From DASUPK01 sp036520315 (GTDB lineage Bacteria > Actinomycetota > Thermoleophilia > Solirubrobacterales > 70-9), in contig DATDJZ010000031.1 of assembly GCA_036520315.1 (NCBI GenBank), forward strand, positions 1 to 12,327: 12,327 bases of DNA, read 5' to 3'. Under the pieces are notes generated by a model. It saw only the letters and a program-made list of their open reading frames with translations. It did no database searches and was not told the origin of the DNA. Position numbers and translations under genes: made by a program. Below, piece after piece: positions 1-5,374 of this stretch (positions are counted from its first letter, which is position 1; each line of letters begins with the position of its first letter).

Positions 1-183
1 TGGTACGGGATCGTCCAGCGGAACGCGCGCAGCGCGCTGCACCGGGCGCGCGCCAGGCACGGTCTCTACCTGCGCACCTGGTACGGGAAGAAGGCAGCCA
101 AGTCGGGCGCCCCAAAGGGAAGCCTGCAGCTGCACGCGGCCAACGCCGCGCTCTTCGCCTGGATGGGGGCCCTCGGCCGCTAG
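1..183 (+). CDS. C-terminal fragment of an unidentified protein
   Basis: An open frame runs from the first base of the window and stops at TAG 181-183, giving the last 60 residues of a gene whose start lies outside. The peptide is basic and rich in Ala, Arg and aromatic residues. WYG occurs at fragment residues 1-3 and again at 27-29 (RTWYGKK), and the tail is an Ala-rich hydrophobic segment ending ALFAWMGALGR. The family is not recognised. The reading frame is supported by GC-rich third positions and a clean stop just before the oppositely oriented small gene. It could be the tail of an enzyme or of a regulatory protein; nothing visible decides this. Confidence 0.55.
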   Translation, partial: WYGIVQRNARSALHRARARHGLYLRTWYGKKAAKSGAPKGSLQLHAANAALFAWMGALGR

Positions 184-207
184 CGCGGCGCGGTGGCTAC
201 GTTGGCG

Positions 208-342
208 CTACGGCCCCGTGCCGGCGAGCGCGAGTGCCAGCACCGCCACGACGATGCCGAAGACCGCTCCGATTCCGTAGGCGAGGACGAGCCGTCCGCC
301 CCGGATGCGATCGGTCGCAAGGTGATCGATCAACGTGCTCAT
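208..342 (-). CDS. small single-pass membrane protein (44 aa)
   Basis: This minus-strand ORF starts at ATG 342-340 and ends at TAG 210-208, encoding 44 residues. The start is preceded by GAGAGG (353-348) with a 5-nt spacer, a good ribosome binding site, which is the main reason to call it. The protein has a short polar N-terminus (MSTLIDHLATDRIRGGR) followed by one long hydrophobic helix from about residue 18 to 40, ending in GTGP. That fits a one-helix inner-membrane peptide with the basic segment in the cytoplasm. Its function is unknown. It lies downstream of, and in the same orientation as, the zinc-ribbon/HTH gene, but two candidate hairpins between them make a common transcript uncertain. 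It overlaps no other credible gene. Confidence 0.6.
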   Translation of the reverse strand: MSTLIDHLATDRIRGGRLVLAYGIGAVFGIVVAVLALALAGTGP

Positions 343-424
343 GCCAACCTCTCTTTCTCGGGCCTACGGGGTTAGCTGACGGGCTCGCGCCGAAAGAGTG
401 CGCTACGGAATCCGATTCGCCCTC

Positions 425-438
425 GGAGCCGAAGCTCC
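425..438 (-). terminator. UUCG-capped hairpin between two minus-strand genes
   Basis: On the minus strand the sequence reads GGAGC-TTCG-GCTCC: a perfect 5-bp stem closed by a TTCG tetraloop, one of the most stable RNA loop types. It lies 117 nt downstream of the zinc-ribbon gene stop and 83 nt upstream of the small membrane protein start. No T-tract follows, so it may be a U-less terminator, an RNA processing barrier or a leader structure. Confidence 0.35.
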
Positions 439-505
439 AGTGGGTCCCCCGCTCGCGTCGGACGACGACGCGATTCGGCAGGTGCATATCGAGCACGGCA
501 CGCTA

Positions 506-530
506 CCTGATTTTGCGGAGCAAAAACAGG
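506..530 (-). terminator. 25-bp near-perfect AT-rich palindrome after the HTH gene
   Basis: The arms are CCTG-A-TTTTGC and GCAAAA-A-CAGG around a GGA centre. The pairing is perfect except for one A/A position in each arm. It begins 24 nt past the TAG of the zinc-ribbon regulator, where an intrinsic terminator is expected, and its AT-rich core stands out in this GC-rich DNA. No T-run follows on the minus strand. An operator for the downstream small membrane protein gene is the alternative reading. Confidence 0.45.
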
Positions 531-554
531 GAGTTGCCGAACCTCTCTCGGAAG

Positions 555-932
555 CTACGCAGCCTTGCGGAGCTTGCCGTCGCGCTCGAGCTCCTCGCGG
601 ACCTTGCGCACGTGGCCGGTGGAGCAGTTGGCCCGCTTGGCGATCACGCCATCAGGCTCGTTGGGGCTGCGGCGCAGCTCGAACTCGAGGAGGGCCTGAC
701 GCCGGGAGGCCCAGCCGTCGCCATTGGCTCCGATGGTGGCCTTCTCGACGGCCTTCTCGCGCTGGCAATGGAGGCAGAGCCACTGGCCCCCCTTCTTGCT
801 CCAGCCCTCGGGCCGGCGGGGGGTGGACTTGCTGCCTGCGGCGTAGCGCACGGTCACCTCACAGCCGGCACAGGTCCACCGGCGGGTGCGAGGCGCACGG
901 GCGCGTTTGTTGACGGTTGTGGTCTTGGACAT
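555..932 (-). CDS. zinc-ribbon plus winged-helix DNA-binding protein (125 aa)
   Basis: This small, very basic protein has two visible modules. Residues 21-24 (CAGC) and 53-56 (CLHC) form a CxxC...CxxC zinc-binding pair. Residues about 90-121 (DGVIAKRANCSTGHVRKVRE) resemble a helix-turn-helix followed by the KLRKAA tail, like winged-helix regulators that sense nothing obvious. The basic N-terminus (NKRARAPRTRR) suits nucleic-acid contact. The start ATG 932 is preceded by GGAGG (943-939) at a 6-nt spacing. Upstream is a sigma70-like promoter bracketed by direct repeats, which suggests possible autoregulation. It is probably a transcription factor, with target unknown. The zinc and HTH assignments come from motif inspection only. 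Confidence 0.75.
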   Translation of the reverse strand: MSKTTTVNKRARAPRTRRWTCAGCEVTVRYAAGSKSTPRRPEGWSKKGGQWLCLHCQREKAVEKATIGANGDGWASRRQALLEFELRRSPNEPDGVIAKRANCSTGHVRKVREELERDGKLRKAA

Positions 933-1002
933 GAGCTACCTCCGCGGTCTCGAGCGCTGCGTTCGCGAAGGCTGCCTACTGAGGGAAGAACTGCGCGGAA
1001 AC

Positions 1003-1081
1003 GCTGCAAATGCCGGGTTTCCATGGCCCGGCGGGGACGTACATATTAGCAGACGCTGAAATGGCTGCAAATCGCGGTTTT
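1003..1081. repeat. pair of 18-bp imperfect direct repeats around a promoter
   Basis: GCTGCAAATGCCGGGTTT (1003-1020) and GCTGCAAATCGCGGTTTT (1064-1081) are direct copies 61 bp apart, about six helical turns. The second copy contains the -35 box of the minus-strand promoter and the first lies in its transcribed leader. This is the arrangement of a dimeric or looping repressor site. Confidence 0.5.
1043..1070 (-). promoter_or_regulatory. promoter of the zinc-ribbon/HTH gene
   Basis: Reading the minus strand, TTGCAG (1070-1065) is followed after 16 nt by TAATAT (1048-1043), a sigma70-type pair in otherwise GC-rich DNA. Transcription would start near 1036, giving a leader of roughly 100 nt before ATG 932. 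The -35 hexamer matches TTGACA only in its first three bases, so this is a moderate call. The same TTGCAG hexamer is used in the promoter at 9633. Confidence 0.5.
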
Positions 1082-1144
1082 TTGGCCGTTTTCACGCCTC
1101 GGTGACGCACAAGCGCCGGTCGAACCGCTACGAATACGCGCCTC

Positions 1145-2611
1145 GTGGTGCGTCCGGAAGCCAGCCTAGCCGGCCGCTTCACCTCGCGGTCGACCTGGGT
1201 GCTGATCGGCGCCCTGCTCGCGCTGGTGGGCGGGCTCGCCGTCTGCCTGGACCGCTTCCACAACGGCGACTTCTACCTCTCGCTGGTCAGCGGCCGCCTC
1301 ATCGCTCAGCACGGCTTCGTCCAGCACGATCCGTTCGCCACGATCGCCCACGGGGGAACCTGGCTCAACCAGCAATGGCTCTCGGAGCTCGCCTTCTTCC
1401 GGGTGGCACAGGTCCTGGGGCCGACCGGGTTGACCGTGATCTATGCCGTTCTGATCACCGCGCCGCTGGCTCTGCTCCTCTGGCTCTGCCGGCGCAAGGG
1501 GTGGCCGATGCTCGTCGCCGTGGCGGCGTTCTACTTCCCCGGCCTGCTCGCGGTCGTCCATCCCCGCGCTGCCGGCTTCACCGTGGTGATCTTCTCGCTG
1601 CTGGTGGCGCTGCTCGCCATGGTCTGGCGAGGACGCGCCGGCCCGCGCGGAGAACGCTGGCCGCACTGGTGGGTCGGCCTGGCGATCGTCGCCCTGTTCG
1701 CCGTCTGGGCGAACCTGCACGGAGGCTTCATCGCCGGACTCCTGCTGCTCGGCCTGGCGACGATCGGCTTCGCGATCGACCACTGGCGGGGGATCCCCGG
1801 AACCCTGCCGCCGTCGAGGGTCGCGGCGCTCGGCCTGATCGCGGTGCTCGCCGCCGTGACCGTCACCGTTTCCACCCCGCTCGGCGCGGCGATCTGGTCC
1901 TACCTGCTGAGCTTCCAGAACCAGGCGATCTCGCTGGCCAGCACGGAGTGGCAGTCGGCCTTCGGCGACCCCCTGGCGGTGCTCTACCTGGGGCTCGCGA
2001 CCGTGTTCGCGGCCTGGATGTGGGTGCGCTCGCCGCGGCCCCGCCGCGCCACGACCCTGCTGGTGACCGCCGGCTTCCTCGTCTTCGCCGGCTATTCGAT
2101 CCGGAACATCGTCTTCATCGGGCCGGTGCTGGCGCTGCAGGTCGCCTGGACGGCCCCGAATCGCAGCCCCGGCCCGCTGCGGCTGCCGGTCGCCTTCGCC
2201 GGTTCGGTGGCGGCTGCCGCCACGCTCGTCTGGGCGGTGGTGCTCGGTCCAGCGCGTGACGACCCATCCCTGGGATTCCCGGTGGCGGACTACGCGATCG
2301 CCCACCCGCCGCAGAAGGGGCGGATCGTGACCTACGCGGGCGTCGGCTCCTACATCAATTGGCGTTCGCCCCACACCCGAGTGGTGCTGAACGGCTGGCT
2401 CGAGCACTTCACCCCGGAGGAGCTGAGGGACAACTACGGGGTGCTGCGCAACGGGACGCCGGACCTGCGCGCGGCGCTCCGCCGCCTCCACGCCGGCGGG
2501 GTGATCACGCACGTGCACTCGGCGATCCGGGCGCTCGAGGCGGCGGGCTTCGAGCCGGTGTACAGGACGCCACAGGGGACCTACCTGGTGCGCACTCCGA
2601 AGGGCCGCTGA
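1145..2611 (+). CDS. polytopic membrane protein, GT-C-like, unknown function (488 aa)
   Basis: The protein has a short cytoplasmic N-terminus and then about ten hydrophobic segments from residue 17 to about 375. It ends in a soluble domain of about 110 residues that begins after the last helix and contains RIVTYAGVGSYINWR and VVLNGWLEHF. A conserved-looking first loop follows TM1: GDFYLS (41-46) then HDPFATIAHGGTWLNQQWLS (61-80). This is the position where GT-C glycosyltransferases carry their acidic catalytic loop, here D42 and D62. The layout resembles a widespread uncharacterised family with a DPFS...W..HEWL loop and a C-terminal GGYL-like domain. It may transfer a sugar from a polyprenyl carrier, but this is inference. 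The GTG start is chosen because no in-frame start with a ribosome site exists; TACGAA lies 10 nt upstream, which fits a very short leader. It is 58 bp upstream of the mannosyltransferase gene. Confidence 0.75.
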   Translation: MVRPEASLAGRFTSRSTWVLIGALLALVGGLAVCLDRFHNGDFYLSLVSGRLIAQHGFVQHDPFATIAHGGTWLNQQWLSELAFFRVAQVLGPTGLTVIYAVLITAPLALLLWLCRRKGWPMLVAVAAFYFPGLLAVVHPRAAGFTVVIFSLLVALLAMVWRGRAGPRGERWPHWWVGLAIVALFAVWANLHGGFIAGLLLLGLATIGFAIDHWRGIPGTLPPSRVAALGLIAVLAAVTVTVSTPLGAAIWSYLLSFQNQAISLASTEWQSAFGDPLAVLYLGLATVFAAWMWVRSPRPRRATTLLVTAGFLVFAGYSIRNIVFIGPVLALQVAWTAPNRSPGPLRLPVAFAGSVAAAATLVWAVVLGPARDDPSLGFPVADYAIAHPPQKGRIVTYAGVGSYINWRSPHTRVVLNGWLEHFTPEELRDNYGVLRNGTPDLRAALRRLHAGGVITHVHSAIRALEAAGFEPVYRTPQGTYLVRTPKGR

Positions 2612-2652
2612 TCGGGTGGGGTCCGGCCTTATCCACGATTAGAGATGAGCCC

Positions 2653-2658
2653 TACGAT
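2653..2658 (+). promoter_or_regulatory. candidate -10 box just before the MptB-like gene
   Basis: TACGAT fits the TANNNT consensus and lies 11 nt before ATG 2670, which would give a leader of only a few nucleotides. No Shine-Dalgarno sequence is visible, consistent with leaderless or near-leaderless translation. A weak TTATCC (2629-2634) sits 18 nt upstream as a possible -35. Confidence 0.35.
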
Positions 2659-2669
2659 CCCCGCGCGCG

Positions 2670-4019
2670 ATGGAGTCCACTCCCGCATCCGCTGACTCCG
2701 CGGTCGAGACGGCGGCGATCCGCCCGTCTCTGCCGGCGCTGCCGAGGCTCGAGGCTCGCCGGCGGGCGCTGATCGCCAACACGATGCTCGGCGGGATGGT
2801 CGCCGCCGGCTTCCTGATGGCGGCGGGGGCTGCCGCGAAGCACTTCGGCCCGACCCTTCACATCCACCACGGCCTGCCGACCTCTCTGCACGGGCCCCTT
2901 CATGGCCTCGACCTCTCGCTGAGCGGCACCGAGTTCGGGGTTGTCTTCATCGCGCTCGGCGTCTGCTACCTCGGCGTGCTTGCCTTCGCCGACTCCATTC
3001 GCGTTCGGGTCGGCCTCGGGGCGATCGTGCTCCTTCATCTGATCTTCGTGATCGCCCCGCCGCTGCTCTCGAGCGACCTCTTCAACTACGTCGGCTACGC
3101 CCGCCTTGAGGCGGTGCACGGTCTCAACCCGTACGTCCATCCGCTCTCCGCCGCCCCGATCGATCCCTCCTACGTCTACGTCGGGTGGCCGCTCAACACC
3201 ACGGCCTACGGGCCACTCTTCACCCTCGCCACCCTGCCCTTGGGCTGGGTGGGGTTCACGACGGCGATCTGGCTGCTCAAATCGGTCACTGCCCTGGCGA
3301 GCCTCGGGTGCGTCGCCCTCGTCTGGGCATGCGCGACGCGGCTGGGGCGCCCGCCCCTGCCCGCGACCCTCTTCTTTGGGCTCAACCCGGTGCTGCTGGC
3401 GTACGCGGTGGGCGGGGGCCACAACGACCTGCTCATGCTGGCCGCCGCGCTCGGCGGGATCTACCTGCTGCTGGGCGGGCGGGAGTCCGGGATGGCGGCG
3501 CTGGTCGGCGCCGTGGCCGTGAAGAGCTCCTCCGTCGTGCTGCTGCCCTTCGCGCTGCTCGGATCGAAGCGACCGGGACGCGCCTTGATCTGGGGCGTGC
3601 TGGCGGCGGTGGTCGTCGGGGCGATCACGGTGCTCGCCTTCGGCACCCACGTCTCGAGCCTGCTTCACGTCCTCCAGCGGGACGCTCGTCTCGAGACCCC
3701 GAACGACGTCCCGGGGGTGATCAACGACGTGCTCGGCCTCGGGCTCACCAACCGCACGCTGGGCAGGATCGGGATGCTCGTGCTGGTCACGGCGGTCGCC
3801 CTGCTCCTGATCCGCGTCTACAGGGGCGGGGACTGGCTGGAGAACGCAGCGTGGGCGACCTGCGCGGTGATCGTCACGACCACCTGGTTCCTGCCCTGGT
3901 ACCTGATCTGGTTCCTGCCGCTCGCCGCCCTCGCGGTGCGGCCGTACCAGCGCCTCACGGCGCTGGCACTGACCGCACTCGCAATCGGCTTACAGCTGCC
4001 GCTGGTCTTCGGGAAATAG
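2670..4019 (+). CDS. MptB/GT87-like polyprenol-phosphomannose mannosyltransferase (449 aa)
   Basis: This is an integral membrane GT-C glycosyltransferase, expected to use a polyprenyl-phosphate sugar on the outer face of the membrane. It has a cytoplasmic N-terminus of about 33 residues, then about eleven hydrophobic helices. The family signature is clear. SSDLFNYVGYAR (134-145) contains the putative catalytic D136 in the loop after an early helix, followed by GLNPYVHP (151-158), TTAYGPLF (177-184) and a GGGHNDLLM motif near 250. Known relatives (MptA/MptB) extend alpha-1,6-mannan on lipoglycans in Corynebacteriales; here the acceptor is unknown. The length fits the family. It probably pairs with the upstream polytopic protein in envelope glycan assembly. 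Its TAG abuts the stop of the convergent DoxX gene with no base between. Confidence 0.8.
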   Translation: MESTPASADSAVETAAIRPSLPALPRLEARRRALIANTMLGGMVAAGFLMAAGAAAKHFGPTLHIHHGLPTSLHGPLHGLDLSLSGTEFGVVFIALGVCYLGVLAFADSIRVRVGLGAIVLLHLIFVIAPPLLSSDLFNYVGYARLEAVHGLNPYVHPLSAAPIDPSYVYVGWPLNTTAYGPLFTLATLPLGWVGFTTAIWLLKSVTALASLGCVALVWACATRLGRPPLPATLFFGLNPVLLAYAVGGGHNDLLMLAAALGGIYLLLGGRESGMAALVGAVAVKSSSVVLLPFALLGSKRPGRALIWGVLAAVVVGAITVLAFGTHVSSLLHVLQRDARLETPNDVPGVINDVLGLGLTNRTLGRIGMLVLVTAVALLLIRVYRGGDWLENAAWATCAVIVTTTWFLPWYLIWFLPLAALAVRPYQRLTALALTALAIGLQLPLVFGK

Positions 4020-4532
4020 CTACGAGGCGGGGTGCGCTTCGTGCGGGGCCGAGATCCGGCCGGAGAGCACGCTGCCGACCCCTCCGATGATTCCTGCGGC
4101 GAGGGCCGCGACCGCCCAGATGACGCCGTGCAGGTCGAAGCCGAAGGCGCTGTCCAGCGACCAGCCGCCGGCGCCGATCCCCGCGAGGGCAAAGGCCACC
4201 GACGCCATGACCAGGTTGAACTCGTAGCCCTGGTTCGTGTTCCAGATGCCGTTGGGGGCGTGAACGCTGATCACGGCGGCCGTCATCACCGCGATCAGCG
4301 CGGCTGCGGCGAATGGGGTGAACAGCCCGAATGCGAGGAGCAGGCCCCCCGCGAACTCGGCCGTACCGGCCGCGCGGGCGTGGAGCCAGCCGGGGCGTAG
4401 GCCGATGTTGTCGAACATCCCGGCGGTGCCCTCCAGGCCGCCCCCGCCGAAGACGCCAAACAGCTTCTGGGCGCCGTGCCCGACGAAGAGCAGCCCCACC
4501 ACCACGCGAAGAACTAGCAGTGCGAGATCCAT
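4020..4532 (-). CDS. DoxX-family membrane protein (170 aa)
   Basis: Four hydrophobic helices (about 4-18, 54-75, 77-92 and 107-127, with a further C-terminal hydrophobic stretch) and the loop FVGHGAQKLFGVFGG (16-30) are the hallmark of the DoxX family. GYEFNLVM near residue 103 is the second conserved element. Relatives are small quinone- or thiol-associated inner-membrane proteins, some linked to oxidative or disulfide stress; the biochemical role is poorly defined. The start is placed at ATG 4532 because AAGGAGG (4545-4539) lies 6 nt upstream, rather than at the upstream in-frame Met at 4598, which would run through the promoter. The palindrome at 4577-4594 suggests repression by a dimeric regulator. 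The His-rich tail (APHEAHPAS) is probably cytoplasmic. Confidence 0.88.
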   Translation of the reverse strand: MDLALLVLRVVVGLLFVGHGAQKLFGVFGGGGLEGTAGMFDNIGLRPGWLHARAAGTAEFAGGLLLAFGLFTPFAAAALIAVMTAAVISVHAPNGIWNTNQGYEFNLVMASVAFALAGIGAGGWSLDSAFGFDLHGVIWAVAALAAGIIGGVGSVLSGRISAPHEAHPAS

Positions 4533-4572
4533 CCAGATCCTCCTTGGGGATCGAAGGTCGAAGTCTCTAATC

Positions 4573-4602
4573 AGGATACTTGCCTGCGCAAGTAACACCT
4601 AA
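4573..4602 (-). promoter_or_regulatory. DoxX promoter
   Basis: On the minus strand TTAGGT (4602-4597) and TATCCT (4578-4573) are separated by 18 nt. The -10 matches TATAAT at four positions; the -35 is poor. The palindrome at 4577-4594 fills the spacer, so a bound dimer would exclude RNA polymerase. Transcription would start near 4566, about 34 nt before the start codon. Confidence 0.45.
4577..4594. promoter_or_regulatory. 18-bp palindromic operator candidate for DoxX
   Basis: TACTTGC-CTGC-GCAAGTA has two perfect 7-bp arms around 4 nt. It lies inside the DoxX promoter spacer, the classic repressor position. The symmetry fits a MarR-, HxlR- or TetR-like dimer, but the regulator is not in this window. 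A second, weaker symmetric element (CACCTA...TAGGTG, 4596-4615, with ACCTAGGT inside) adjoins it upstream. Confidence 0.6.
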
Positions 4603-4631
4603 ACCTAGGTAGGTGGTCCGGGGCCAGGGCG

Positions 4632-4654
4632 GGCACCGAGTTCGACCTGGTGCC
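4632..4654 (-). terminator. hairpin overlapping the histidine phosphatase stop
   Basis: On the minus strand GGCACC and GGTGCC form a perfect 6-bp stem with an 11-nt loop, starting on the last base of the TAG codon. There is no T-tract. It is a plausible terminator separating the phosphatase transcript from the DoxX promoter downstream. Confidence 0.4.
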
Positions 4655-5316
4655 TACGGTGGCGGAGTCGGCCCCGGCGACATCCAGCTGAGGCAGCGCC
4701 AGGGGCGCCCCGCGTAGTTCGCGACGAGGTCGGCATCGCGGTGCTCGAAGCCGCACACCCCGCAGTTGCGCGAGGCGAGCTGCCAGAGGTCTCGGACCTG
4801 ATTGGGCCGGAAGGCGCCCGCGAGTAGGACCTCCATCAGGAAGAAGCGCATGAAGATGCCGTGGCTGACGGCGATCGTGCTCTCGACGCCGTCTTCGACG
4901 AGGCGGTCCTGGAGCACCGTGACTCGCCGGGTGATCTCGGTGAAGGACTCGCCGCCCCGGTAGGAATGATCCGGGTCGTCGTCGTGCTCGGCCATCCACT
5001 CGGACCAGCGCCCCAGCCGCTGGTCCTCGAGCGAGAGCTCGCCGAATCCCTCGGACTCGCGCAGCTCGCGGAGCTCCTCGACCTCGGTGATCGGCAGGTC
5101 CAGCCGCTCCGCGATCACCTGGGCGGTCTCACGGGAGCGGCGGAGCGGGCTGGCGAGCACCCGGGTCGCGCCGGCGGCCCCGAGGCGCTCGGCGACGGCC
5201 CTTGCCTGCTCGCAGCCGCGTTCGGTGAGGCGGTCGCCCTCCTCACGCGGCAGGGCCATGCCGCCCGGTGCGGCATTGGAGACGGATTCGCCGTGGCGAA
5301 CGAAATAGACGAGCAT
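4654..5316 (-). CDS. histidine phosphatase family protein (phosphoglycerate-mutase-like, 220 aa)
   Basis: The N-terminal VRHGES motif (residues 6-11) provides the phospho-accepting H8 and R7. SPLRRSRETA (56-65) supplies the second arginine (R60). E80/E81 lie in the region of the family acid residue, and SHG (151-153) carries the second histidine, H152. The core is therefore complete and the protein is probably an active phosphomonoesterase of the broad-specificity 2,3-PGAM-like branch; the substrate cannot be read from sequence. The length is typical. A C-terminal extension of about 35 residues contains CGVC (185-188) and a Pro-rich end. The ATG at 5316 is the natural start because it sits directly before the RHG strand. 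No strong ribosome site is seen. It is divergent from the WS/DGAT gene, with 58 bp between the starts. Confidence 0.88.
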   Translation of the reverse strand: MLVYFVRHGESVSNAAPGGMALPREEGDRLTERGCEQARAVAERLGAAGATRVLASPLRRSRETAQVIAERLDLPITEVEELRELRESEGFGELSLEDQRLGRWSEWMAEHDDDPDHSYRGGESFTEITRRVTVLQDRLVEDGVESTIAVSHGIFMRFFLMEVLLAGAFRPNQVRDLWQLASRNCGVCGFEHRDADLVANYAGRPWRCLSWMSPGPTPPP

Positions 5317-5337
5317 CTGGCGCGCGCACGCTATGGG

Positions 5338-5367
5338 TTGCGGGTGATGTGCGGACCCTGGGAGAAT
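5338..5367 (+). promoter_or_regulatory. candidate promoter of the WS/DGAT gene
   Basis: TTGCGG (5338-5343) and GAGAAT (5362-5367) are spaced by 18 nt. ATG 5375 follows the -10 by 7 nt, so the transcript may begin at or next to the start codon. Both boxes are partial matches to consensus. The divergent phosphatase shares this 58-bp region. Confidence 0.35.
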
Positions 5368-5374
5368 CGCGGCG

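Noticed and set aside
343..554. Possible tRNA or small RNA gene in the gap
   Set aside because: GGTTCG-like text occurs, but no cloverleaf, acceptor stem or T-arm could be drawn on either strand.
234..1049. + strand ORF (271 codons) across the small peptide and zinc-ribbon genes
   Set aside because: It lies antisense to two genes with good ribosome sites and lacks its own signals. The Leu/Ala/Gly-rich middle is a complement of the zinc-ribbon coding sequence.
1166..2518. Minus-strand ORF (450 codons) opposite the GT-C-like gene
   Set aside because: The translation is highly charged (Arg, Gly, Asp, Gln) and lacks hydrophobic segments or motifs; it is a GC-frame shadow of the membrane protein gene.
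2652..3668. Minus-strand ORF (338 codons) opposite the mannosyltransferase
   Set aside because: It is a charged low-complexity shadow; the + strand has clear family motifs.
4533..4598. Longer DoxX start at ATG 4598
   Set aside because: It would place the added 22 residues across the promoter and operator; the internal ATG 4532 has an AAGGAGG at ideal spacing.
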